Shown here one piece after another: positions 1 through 7,513 of a stretch of DNA of 11,007 nucleotides; the stretch's first letter is position 1, and every line of letters starts with the position of its first letter. A program made the position numbers and the translations under genes. The notes under the pieces were generated by a model that was given only the letters and a program-made list of their open reading frames with translations, did not search any database and was not told the DNA's origin. Origin of the DNA: Cyclostephanos tholiformis (lineage: Eukaryota > Bacillariophyta > Thalassiosirophyceae > Thalassiosirales > Thalassiosiraceae); assembly GCA_036939975.1 (NCBI GenBank), contig JALLPB010003468.1, positions 1 to 11,007 on the forward strand, in the 5' to 3' direction.

Positions 1-8
1 GTAGGGGT

Positions 9-34
9 ATGGAATCATAGTCGTATGATTCCAT
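9..34. repeat. Short perfect hairpin near the window edge
   Basis: Two 11-bp arms (ATGGAATCATA and its exact reverse complement) flank a 4-base loop, GTCG. No gene lies to its left within the window, so it could be a terminator-like structure, the end of a small foldback element or chance. The neighbouring GTAAC repeats suggest it belongs to repeat-derived DNA. Confidence 0.5.
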
Positions 35-71
35 CTTTTATTTTATAACATCGTAGCATACCTATTATTCC

Positions 72-150
72 TAGTAACACATCTATTACTACGGTAACAC
101 ACTTCTAGTAACATTAGTGTAACGTAACTAAGTGTTACAAATGTTACATA
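72..150. repeat. Cluster of GTAAC / GTTAC motifs
   Basis: Five GTAAC copies (74, 94, 108, 119, 124) and two inverted GTTAC copies (134, 143) fall within about 75 bp. CTAGTAACA occurs twice (72 and 106). The segment AAGTGTTACAAA at 130-141 also occurs at 7453-7464, just inside the right end of the transposon described below. Clustered subterminal motifs of this kind are usual near DNA-transposon ends, so this may be the end of an element carrying the reading frame that follows, but no matching second end is visible. Confidence 0.4.
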
Positions 151-794
151 ACTCCCTCAGGCTCAATACGTTGTTGATCCATGTACTCCTTGTGAGTCTT
201 GCGGTATTTGCGTTTCTCATCCTCAGTCATGTTGGTAGTGTCTCTGCATTCTGGTCCTCCCCAAATTAGGTTTCCACGGCGTTGACGATTGCCATTCACA
301 CTATACTTCCTCTTCTTGGTGTCCATGTACTCAATCATCAATGCACCATTGTTCAGTTCATCGTTGTTTAGCAGAAAGTTGTTGTCCTCGTCGGAGTAGT
401 CAAGATCGTTTGCACAACTGCTTAGATGCATCTTCTTACTAGCCGTGTGGTCGTCATCTGTTTGGTCATCATCTGGCGAGCCAAGGATGGGAGAGAGAAT
501 CATCCCTCCCCCTTTCGCAGCATCTGGTGAATGAATTACAGTGGGGGGAAGTTGAGCAGGGGTGCGTTTGCGCCTAGGGTACCGTGTTGTAGAACAAACA
601 CGAGAGGGCATGACAGCTTCTTGCTGGTTGGTCTTCTTAGCACAACCAACACGAGAAGTGTTATCATTCCCTTTCGACTTCTTGGTCTTTGATGTCGAGC
701 GTCGTGCACTTGTGCGTGTGGCAGCACTTGTGTGTGTGGCAGAACAATCCGTATCATAACCGGTTGAATCATGTGGCTTTTCCCCATGCAGCAC
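144..794 (-). CDS. Hypothetical protein, possibly transposon-derived
   Basis: This minus-strand frame is open for about 217 codons and ends at TAA (144-146). The first codon of the open stretch at 794 is GTG, with an in-frame TGA shortly upstream. The first real ATG is at 611 and would give about 155 residues; the rest could be a 3' exon or a truncated copy. The N-terminal part is rich in Ser, Thr and Lys (TSARRSTSKTKKSKG), with further basic clusters (RYPRRKR, DTKKRKY) resembling nuclear localisation signals. Acidic stretches follow (SPDDDQTDDD, DYSDEDNN). The C-terminus contains RGNLIWGGPECRDTTNMT and a Lys/Arg-rich helix ending HKEYMDQQR. That GGP...DT..MT pattern resembles, from memory only, repeat-encoded diatom proteins. 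No catalytic motif is visible. The stop lies next to the GTAAC repeat cluster, as expected for an element edge. Function unknown. Confidence 0.45.
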   Translation of the reverse strand: MLHGEKPHDSTGYDTDCSATHTSAATRTSARRSTSKTKKSKGNDNTSRVGCAKKTNQQEAVMPSRVCSTTRYPRRKRTPAQLPPTVIHSPDAAKGGGMILSPILGSPDDDQTDDDHTASKKMHLSSCANDLDYSDEDNNFLLNNDELNNGALMIEYMDTKKRKYSVNGNRQRRGNLIWGGPECRDTTNMTEDEKRKYRKTHKEYMDQQRIEPEGVM

Positions 795-917
795 AGTGTT
801 TCATATACTGCTACAAATGGACACTAGCAGACAATCCAGAGTGTCTTGAGGATGTCTTCTGCATTGTCAGACGAGAGGTGAATGGGTATTGGTTAAATCA
901 AAATAGACATTGATGGG

Positions 918-1725
918 GGTGAACCAAAATTTTATGAGATCTTTAAGAATATAACATCATGCAATATGGATGGCTGAGATGAGAGATGTTGATTATCGAA
1001 CATGCTCAGGTGAGATAGATCAAAAAATAAAGATTCTAGGTGAAGTAATATAACATAAATTTTAGTCAGGTGAAGTACATCGAAATACACATTACAAATT
1101 GTATGTATCGTAGGATTTCAATACATACATTTGGCGAAAGAAAGAGCTGTTTCTTGTAATTCAACAGGTGCGACGATGTAAAATATATCATACTCTTTGG
1201 TGAGGTATAACAATATATGAATTTGAGGTGAAGTACTTTAGAATACATATACACTTTGTGTGAAGTACTTTAAAATACAACAAAAATTAGGGTAGATTAA
1301 AATTAAGACTCCATGGTAGTGAGGTGTACCAATATACATTTTCTTAGGTGAAGTGTACGCATATACATTTTCTTAGGTGACGGAATTGAAAATGCAAACA
1401 TTTAGGTGAGGTAAAAGGAAATTAGTAAAATTACAGGTGAAGTACATCAATTTATAATCAGCCAAGGTGAGTCACTACTTCGCCTAGGGGTGACGGAATG
1501 TATCTACCCCAAGAATAATACCATAAGTATGTCATAGGTGAGGAAAACCAAAATACAAAATATCTGGGTGACTAAAATAAAATATCAATTTTGAGGTGAC
1601 GTATTTGAAAATGGAAATTTTAATCAGTAGGGGTGGCTGAAAAGAATGAACGTAAAAGTTATGATATGGTGATGAGGAAAGGGTAGCGGTGATGTGGTGG
1701 TAGGTATTTACAAGAAGAGGTGACA
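918..1725. repeat. Degenerate tandem array, ~30-bp unit starting AGGTGA
   Basis: AGGTGA recurs on the plus strand at 1008, 1038, 1068, 1226, 1346, 1375, 1404, 1435, 1465, 1536, 1595 and 1718. One-mismatch copies fill most gaps (for example 1166, 1198, 1258, 1289, 1322, 1488, 1566). Spacing is mostly 29-33 bp, with some units near 24 and one double step of 48. The better units read roughly AGGTGAAGTACATCAAAATACATTTT: a conserved purine-rich head and a variable AT-rich tail. The array is strongly AT-rich and contains no plausible coding frame. It ends about 40 bp before the open stretch of the next gene. It looks like an old minisatellite in which the head has been kept better than the tail. 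Confidence 0.75.
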
Positions 1726-1919
1726 TTTTTGGGGCAAAGTAAAATATGGTTCTTTGAAAATGAAGTGTTTCAAACCTCAGGCTGTGGCATTGGCCAAATA
1801 AAATTCAAAATGTAAAAGTAGTGGTATTTGGGCAATTTTTCCTAAAAAATATCATCGCCAACACAGCAAGAGAAAGGGACAAGTGGGATGAATCTGAGGA
1901 GGGGGGAAAAAGGCAAAAG

Positions 1920-2807
1920 ATGTTGATGCGTGCTGTGGATGCTTACAGGAAGAGACGTGAGATCGTATTGGCGAGTAACAATGAACAAGTGGAAACAACT
2001 CACCTTGCCAATATTTTGAAGTTGAAAGACCTCGGGGATACTCACAATCAACTTGGGAACAAGCTTAAACAAGCACAATGTACATTGGCAGATCAGCAGC
2101 TGAAATTGAAAGGAATGCAGGCTGCAAAAGAGAAACAAGAAGGCAGTGTTGATACGAAACTGTTCAAGGTGTTGAAGGAAGTTGGGGTGGAGTTAAGTTC
2201 TTACCATGGGGGGTCTTTAAATGGGAAAGACATCAAAAAGGTAATGGACAATGCAACCTTTATTTTTGAGGAGCTCACTGTAATTATGAAGGAGGGGAAG
2301 AGGCCCAACTGCATTCTGATGGACGCTGATATCGATGCATTGTGCCTGCATTTTCCAGGGGTATTTGTTTGGTGGAACGGTGCATTTTCGTTAGCACGCA
2401 CAGTTGGTCCTATGGAGGACAACATTACGACTTACTGGTATTATGTCGCTGCGGTGGAGTGCGGCAACGATGCTCTCCACTACACCACCACTCCCAAGGT
2501 GCACCTGATGCTCAAGCACATTGCTTGGCAAATGAAAAATATCCCAGGGGGGCAGGGTGATAAGATGGAGGACTTCATTGAGCGAATGCACCAAACTGGC
2601 ATTCGGCTGGGAGACCACTTTCGCAGAGTAAAAAACCCTGTTGTGCATGCACCAGTGAGGGAGAAGGAAAATTCTTGCTCGTGCCGTCCTGATGTAATTG
2701 CTCACATTGATTCGACAAACGAATCCAAAAAGAGATCTTTTTCTGCTGTAAAAATTGAGGATACTATTACCTCAAAAAGAAAGAACAATGCGATTATGGA
2801 TGGTTAG
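1920..2807 (+). CDS. Transposon-associated protein fragment, coiled-coil plus conserved C-terminal block
   Basis: The frame is open from 1764 (after TGA) to TAG at 2807, but the first ATG is at 1920, giving about 295 residues. The 50 open codons before that ATG include GQFFLKNIIANTARERDKWD and look coding, so this is probably a 5'-truncated copy or a 3' exon. From the ATG: a charged helical, probably coiled-coil region (about residues 1-80, LKLKDLGDTHNQLGNKLKQA), then a block with SYHGGSLNGKDI, WWNGAFSLAR, TTPKVHLMLKHI, GGQGDKMEDFIERMHQ and KNPVVHAPVR, and a basic tail (SKKRS, SKRKNN). The HGG, GAFSLAR, TPKVHL.KH and GDK.ED..E..HQ motifs match, from memory, a family seen in repeat-rich genomes of diatoms and cnidarians and probably carried by DNA transposons. 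I cannot name its biochemical function. A putative AATAAA lies at 2985-2990. The neighbours are repeats on both sides, supporting a mobile origin. Confidence 0.6.
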   Translation: MLMRAVDAYRKRREIVLASNNEQVETTHLANILKLKDLGDTHNQLGNKLKQAQCTLADQQLKLKGMQAAKEKQEGSVDTKLFKVLKEVGVELSSYHGGSLNGKDIKKVMDNATFIFEELTVIMKEGKRPNCILMDADIDALCLHFPGVFVWWNGAFSLARTVGPMEDNITTYWYYVAAVECGNDALHYTTTPKVHLMLKHIAWQMKNIPGGQGDKMEDFIERMHQTGIRLGDHFRRVKNPVVHAPVREKENSCSCRPDVIAHIDSTNESKKRSFSAVKIEDTITSKRKNNAIMDG

Positions 2808-3604
2808 AAGCAATGAAATATTTTGATAAGGATGCAAAGAGCAAACTTACCTAGTTGGATTTAGTTCTGGACATGGGGAAGGTCGATTCAGATTCGTACA
2901 ACGTTGCAATGGCCAAGGGTGGAAAAATTATGTTATCGTTGCCGGGGGATTTTTTGTGATGCGTGAGTTCTTTTTTGGTAAGCGAATAAAGTAAGTTAGT
3001 ACAAAGCAAATTTAGCAAACTACATACGTAGGGGGTCCAGTGGATCCTCTCCTGCCATTTTTTTCTAAAAATTCTACTCTTACAGACCTTCAAAAATTCT
3101 GGTGATGTTATGGTCAGACCGCACTTCCCAAATCTTGCCTTGCCAATTTTTGACTTTGCCCCCCCCCCCTCAATGCCATCGCAATCATCCCCAATTCACA
3201 GATCTTCGCCCCCTCGCATGATGGATCGGCAAATTATCGTGATGTTAGAACATCACAAATTCCCTGGGTGATGTTCTAACATTGCCCAATTTTTGTTAGT
3301 GCCTCCCCCGCTGTGAGATCTGATGCAGGGGGAAAAAAAATCATTTTTCACACAATAAAAATGATAAAATTGGCCGTCCGCATCACAATCGCATTGCCCC
3401 CCCCCTCACATCTCCCCATGTCAAACATAATTTATTCCATCGCAATAGTGCTCACCCCATCTTGTAAGGAAATGCTGCCAGCCCTTTTTCTTTTGCTATT
3501 TGTTGATTAATATTTGGTTGTCACGTGTCCCAACTCAATCATTTCTCTGTCCACCCCCTCCTCAAAATATCATTTAGAACCCCCACCCCCCACCCCTCCC
3601 TCCC
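2808..3604. other. Gene-free spacer with poly-C tracts
   Basis: No frame here has protein-like composition. The first part could be 3' untranslated sequence of the preceding frame, with one AATAAA at 2985-2990. From about 3150 there are several runs of seven or more C. Two share the context TTGCCCCCCCCC...TCA (about 3156-3174 and 3393-3410), and each lies near a CATCGCAATC or CATCACAATC motif, so they may be dispersed copies of one repeat. A strong hairpin inside this region is listed separately. Confidence 0.5.
3242..3282. repeat. Perfect 15-bp inverted repeat with 11-base loop
   Basis: ATGTTAGAACATCAC at 3242-3256 is the exact reverse complement of 3268-3282. Each arm is itself nearly a palindrome: GATGTT-AG-AACATC on the left and GATGTT-CT-AACAT on the right. 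The structure can therefore also be read as two direct copies of GATGTTnnAACAT. Weaker complementarity continues outward (CAAATT on the left against AAATTGGGCA read from the right, and CAGATCT on both sides), as in an eroded foldback element. It is not placed as a terminator of any convincing gene. Confidence 0.6.
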
Positions 3605-4023
3605 ATGAATGCAATGACATGTGTGATAGGTTTCGCCATCAGAGAAAATGGGGCAACACAACAAGAGATGATGGGCACAGACAATGATGATGATACGTCA
3701 ATGACAATGATGAAATCAATTTACAATGACAACAACAATGATGATACACAACAATCAAATGATGAGCGAATGATGATGGACAAAAGACAACAGACAAAAC
3801 AACAATCAAACAGTGACCGGGAGAGGGAGGAGGAAAGGGAGGATTGTTGCAACAGATGACAAATGACAACAAAGCTGGATGACAACAATGACGGACAACA
3901 ACAATGAAGGAAGAGGAAAAAAAACTACATGCAACAATCAAACAGTGCACTGGAGAGAGGGAGGGGGGAGGAGACAATGATAACAACAGGCGGCTTGACT
4001 GCTTGACCTTGACTGCTTGACTG
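3605..4023. repeat. CAA/GAT low-complexity region with internal duplications
   Basis: The plus strand is almost wholly built from CAATGA, GATGATG, ACAACAA and GGAGGG words. Frames open here encode only Asp/Asn/Met/Gln/Thr runs (or Ser/Leu/Pro on the other strand), which is the signature of simple-sequence DNA and not of a gene. CAACAATCAAACAGTG at 3800-3815 recurs at 3932-3947, each followed by a G/A-rich GAGAGGGAGG stretch, so a ~45-bp segment has been duplicated 132 bp apart. At 3994-4021, CTTGACTGCTTGAC is repeated in tandem (14-bp unit), followed by a further partial copy. Confidence 0.7.
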
Positions 4024-4079
4024 CTGGAATGCTCAATGATGATGGTCACCCATTGATGGCTTTCTCCATGTTACGGCAG

Positions 4080-4151
4080 CTCTTTTCCCCCCTTTTCTTT
4101 TCTTTTCTCTTCATTTTTTCTCCCCCCCCTCCCCCTTTCCCCTCTTTTTTT
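4080..4151. repeat. 72-nt polypyrimidine tract
   Basis: All bases are C or T except a single A at 4113, with runs such as TTTTCTTTTCTTTTCTCTTC and CTCCCCCCCCTCCCCC. It lies 45 bp outside the left end of the transposon. Homopurine-homopyrimidine tracts can form triplex DNA and are prone to slippage; nothing shows a specific role here. Confidence 0.7.
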
Positions 4152-4196
4152 ATAATACGGCTCCACAAGCATTAAAAATAAGCCAGCAAAATACTA

Positions 4197-4212
4197 CAAG
4201 TTTAACCCCTAT
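4197..4212 (+). repeat. Left terminal inverted repeat of the transposon
   Basis: CAAGTTTAACCCCTAT, preceded by TA. It pairs with 7480-7495 with one mismatch (T against A at the fifth base). Just inside, TTTTGTACTAATCCTAC (4238-4254) recurs with one mismatch at 7547-7563 in the foldback element beyond the right end, linking the two elements. Confidence 0.65.
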
Positions 4213-4495
4213 CGTGCGCCGTGACATTTTTTTGGTATTTTGTACTAATCCTACGTAGCGTCCTACATACCTTACAAACCCCCTCCTTGGCGCACAATTG
4301 GCCAAAATAATCACCCCACCATGGTGCGCAGCGGAAATGGCCCCTAGCACCACCAATACCCTGGGGACACCCAAACTAAGCACATCAACCTCATCCCCAC
4401 ATCACGGGCTAACGTAGGTGTGCTTGGTTTGGGAGTCTTACCAATATTATTACAGTAGTATCATATTTTCCTCACATGGTAAGAGTGTTTCATGG

Positions 4496-7032
4496 TTAAC
4501 CCTGATTGATTGTGCCCCCAGCTGTCTCATTCTTGTTCTCCGTCCCCAACAATGATCCCATAATGTCACCAGTGTTATTTGCCATGGTGACCTGGTTCAT
4601 TTCCGTGCCATCTGCCTCCCTGAGGGCCTTTAAGGAATCCCATTCCTCGTCGGTAAAATCCAAAACAGCTGCAACAGCATTCCTCTTCTGAATTGCTGCA
4701 TACCTTCTGAAATAGGTCTCTGACATATCTATCTCCTTGTTGCTTAGTTTAACCAATTTCTCCTTGTCCATAGCCGCCCACACATCAGCCATTGGAGGTT
4801 CTGTGCTCACCGCACGTATCTCCCTTCACATCGCAACTTTCTCCGCCTACTTTGCCGCCTTCTTCTTGATGCCATACCAATTTAGCAAAACATCCAACTC
4901 CTTTGTCGACACATTCCTATAATTGTTCGATTCAAAGCACTCCGCCTTCTTTACCAAAATTGCCATCCCCTTCTCATGAAGCTCAGACTTCTGCTGCAGT
5001 GACTTCTTCAATTTGATTTTCATTGCGACATCCTCTTCCCTTGCCAGAAGTGCTTGCGCTCTAAAAAAATTGTCAGAACACACATGACACCCACCCATTG
5101 AAAAGAACTTTTTGCCATGAGTGTTGGCACAAGCCAATAACTCAATCCGCTCCCACGACATTCATTCAGTTATGGGAAATGTCCGACGTTCAGTCGGTTT
5201 AATGGCGACCAAGGCCTGCAGTGCAGACCCATCATAGCCATCCTCAGTCAGCGAGTAGATGGCATACTCATTCACTTCTTGTACCAAATTGACAAGGAAA
5301 GCATAATTGTTATCCATATCAATTGACTTTCTCACCTGTGGTTCGTCAAGACACTTGCAGGTGAGTGGTGCAGCACCAATTTTGTCCCACAAATCAAGGT
5401 TCCGTTGACGCGAGAAGCCTATCTCAAACGCCGACTCAAGTTCCAACTTTGTATCGGCATTGATGCCGCCAAACACCAACAGTCTGTGCTTATATTGTGG
5501 GACAGAAACACTCAAATCTTGCTGCACACATTCATCGATGAGCAACTCCAAGTTCCGCCTGTAGCGGCTCTTAAACAAGCCGTACGTGCGGTCTGTCTCC
5601 TAAGTGACCGCTGAAGTGATCGGCACACAGGGGTAGAGATACACACCAAGGAACCGCAATTTGGCAAGGAGTCCAATCTGTAGACGCCCAGGACCGCTAT
5701 CGCACTTCAAAAGAAGCCAATGCCCTGGCCTGTTGCGTGTGTTAGGGTACAAGGGCAATATTGAATTCATCACATACTGCTCGAACTCACAATCGTCCAT
5801 CCCTCCCTTCGTGTTCAGCCCAAAGGTGCAGTCCCACGATTTTTCGGTGTCAGTACCAAACTTTCCAAGCACTCGGGGACAGTGCAAGAACACTTCCACA
5901 TGCACCCTTTCTCTGTCCTCTGTTGTTGCTTTCATCTGATATTGTAAGTGGGGGGGGAGAGCCTCACTGGCAGCATTGCTGCCCATAACCAACGTTGCTG
6001 TCATGTTGTCCTTGTTGGTTATCTTGCCAGTATACGCCAAGCGAGGATCATGGAGTGTGATTGCCGGTTGTCCTCCCCTCCTTCCCTTGCTGCCATCTAC
6101 CAATAGGCACGTCTCATCAAAGTTGATAATAAAATGCAGCTGCTCAGGTGGGATTATAATCTTCCTGTCGTTGGCATCCCTGGTCGCAAAGCCGAGTCCG
6201 ACCAAGTAAAATTCCCAATTATCAAACCAAATAGAAATATTTGCAAATGTCGTCCAGCGAACTTGCCAATCTTTGGCAATATGCATCATTGATGCATCCA
6301 AGTCCTTCGCCGTAGCCAAAAGGATGCGTTGCAGCATCTTCTGCCGATAATCATGCCGCAGCAACGTATTAATCCTCGCCTCTAGCTTCTTGTAAGTAAT
6401 CTTGCCCTGGCGAGTGTTAATCTGCTGAATGCAAACAAAACTCTTGAATGCAACGCAAAGTGACTTGAAGACACACGGTGGCAGGTCCCCCTTCACACCA
6501 ATCTTTAACGGTGACATGCCTGCAAGATTTGCGTTAACGTAGCGCCAAATTGTTGCAGCGTGCGGCTCGACGCAGTCATATTCTCTCTTCACCTTCGCTT
6601 CAATCTGATGCAATGACAATCCACCGGGCACATTTTTCTCTTGTGCATACCACCTCGTTGCCCTTTTGAAGGCACGCTTNCAATCCACCGGGCACATTTT
6701 TCTCTTGTGCATACCACCTCGTTGCCCTTTTGAAGGCACGCTTCGCATGGTCCGACGATGCTAGCTTATTAATCCGAAACTTCTGCATCCCCCCAGCCAA
6801 CTTCCTTATCAACTTCTGCATTGGCTTTGGCCACATTGCCCGTGTACTGCCGGGCATTGTCGGCGTCATCGGCGTCATCAGCGTTGATAATTCTTGGACC
6901 ACAGCAGTGGTTTGATTGGTCAGCGGCGACACTATCGTCGTCCCAACTGTCAACGCATCGATTACATTGGGGGGGGGGCTTTTCTTTGCTGCCGATGGCC
7001 TTGGCAAATGAGCGGCGGATTGCCATCTGCAT
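4496..7032 (-). pseudogene. Broken DDE/D transposase, pogo/Tc1-mariner type
   Basis: The protein would have cut and joined DNA at the element's ends. The frame runs from ATG at 7032 (or 7026) to TAA at 4496, about 820 codons. In order: a low-complexity N-terminus; a basic region (RINKLASSDHAKRAFKRA); a helix-turn-helix-like segment (SLHQIEAKVKREYD...TIWRYV, about 6619-6539); the catalytic core with INFDETCL (first Asp, codon 6118-6116), LLLKCDSGPGRL (second Asp, 5701-5699) and ETDRTYGLFKSR (third Asp, 5593-5591); then a Lys/Glu-rich C-terminus with LLNWYG and ADVWAAMDKE. The last two Asp are separated by 35 residues (DD35D), typical of this superfamily. Breaks: in-frame stops at 5600-5602 (TAG), 5162-5164 (TGA), 4847-4849 (TAG) and 4826-4828 (TGA); a frameshift near 6785, between VGWGDAE and FRINKL; and an apparent shift at the N at 6680 that is probably artificial. 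Motif order and spacing match, from memory, an abundant diatom repeat family. Confidence 0.8.
6617..6743. other. Assembly join: exact 63-bp duplication around one N
   Basis: Positions 6617-6679 and 6681-6743 are identical 63-mers separated only by the ambiguous base at 6680. The transposase frame upstream (ending RWYAQEKNVPGGL) and downstream (restarting RAFKRATRWYAQEKNVPGGL) are out of phase by exactly the 64 extra bases. Dropping one copy and the N brings them into a single frame. This is what two overlapping contigs look like when placed end to end without merging. A true tandem duplication is less likely. Confidence 0.85.
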
Positions 7033-7479
7033 CGCTCAGTCCGCACTGTCTTTCAACGTGTATTTACACGCCCACATCGCCTCAGGCACCGACGAGCCTG
7101 GGCACCTCAATAAGAAGGCCACGGTATGCGCGATGTGCACGTCCACGCGTCGGCCCCTTCCTGACATGTTTAGGAAGATATTTCATCAATGGGAGCAATC
7201 ATTTAGTTGGTAGATTGACGAGGAATTGCTGATGTAACACTTGTGCATGTGATTATTTTTGCTCTTTTTCGACGGCTCATCATGCTTCAAACACCAAGTT
7301 GGGCAGGAAGACTTCGTCAGAAGATAGGGGTGTCATATATCGAAATAATCAGAAGGGGCTGTTTTAAACAACTGGACACTCATTGATGGTATTAGATTGA
7401 GTTATGAAGGGTTTAACAATTAATTCACTAACTGCGGTCGTCGCAACAAAAAAAGTGTTACAAACGTACCTGGTACAGA
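7033..7479 (-). other. 5' non-coding part of the transposon
   Basis: Between the transposase start and the right inverted end are about 450 bp without a protein-like frame. Plus-strand frames crossing the 5' part of the transposase are antisense shadows. The last part includes AAGTGTTACAAA (7453-7464), shared with the left edge of the window, and an A7 run matching the T-rich patch near the other end. This stretch would hold the transposase promoter, but no clear TATA box is seen. Confidence 0.4.
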
Positions 7480-7495
7480 ATAGGGGTTAATCTTG
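7480..7495 (-). repeat. Right terminal inverted repeat of the transposon
   Basis: Read on the minus strand from 7495, CAAGATTAACCCCTAT, with TA immediately outside (7496-7497). It matches the left end with one difference. Only 16 bases separate this boundary from the next small inverted-repeat element. Confidence 0.65.
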
Positions 7496-7513
7496 TACTG
7501 TGCCCCCCCTGTA

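Larger units (their letters stand above)
4197..7495 (-). mobile_element. Pogo/Tc1-mariner-like DNA transposon, decayed
   Basis: The element is bounded by inverted ends that match at 15 of 16 positions: CAAGTTTAACCCCTAT at 4197-4212 and, read inward from the right, CAAGATTAACCCCTAT at 7495-7480. Both ends are flanked by TA (4195-4196 and 7496-7497), the usual target duplication of the Tc1-mariner-pogo group. A second patch, GT(G/A)ACA followed by a T run, lies inside both ends at slightly different distances. The single gene, on the minus strand, codes for a DDE/D-type transposase, in keeping with those ends. The nominal length is 3,299 bp including a 64-base assembly duplication, so the real size is probably near 3.2 kb. 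Between the left end and the transposase stop is about 300 bp of non-coding DNA. TTAA followed by CCCC within both ends also recalls piggyBac, but the protein and the outward extension of the match argue against that. Confidence 0.75.

Noticed and set aside
918..1725. CRISPR-like array: ~30-bp regular spacing
   Set aside because: The conserved part is only 6-10 bp, the spacing varies from about 23 to 48 bp, there are no cas genes and the context is eukaryotic.
3605..3859. Acidic Asn/Asp/Gln-rich protein on the plus strand
   Set aside because: It is a translation of simple CAA/GAT repeats, with no constraint visible and an equally open Ser/Leu frame on the other strand.
3639..4049. 136-residue Ser/Leu/His/Cys-rich frame on the minus strand
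   Set aside because: It is the antisense reading of the same low-complexity DNA.
4150..4383. 77-residue minus-strand frame across the transposon's left end
   Set aside because: It crosses the inverted terminal repeat and non-coding flank and has no protein-like motif.
6821..7232. Plus-strand frames of 112 and 130 residues
   Set aside because: They run antisense over the 5' part of the transposase, and their order of residues matches no recognisable protein.
4202..7490. PiggyBac element bounded by TTAA
   Set aside because: The inverted match continues outward past TTAA (CAAG) to a TA on both sides, and the transposase core is DD35D of the pogo/Tc1-mariner kind.
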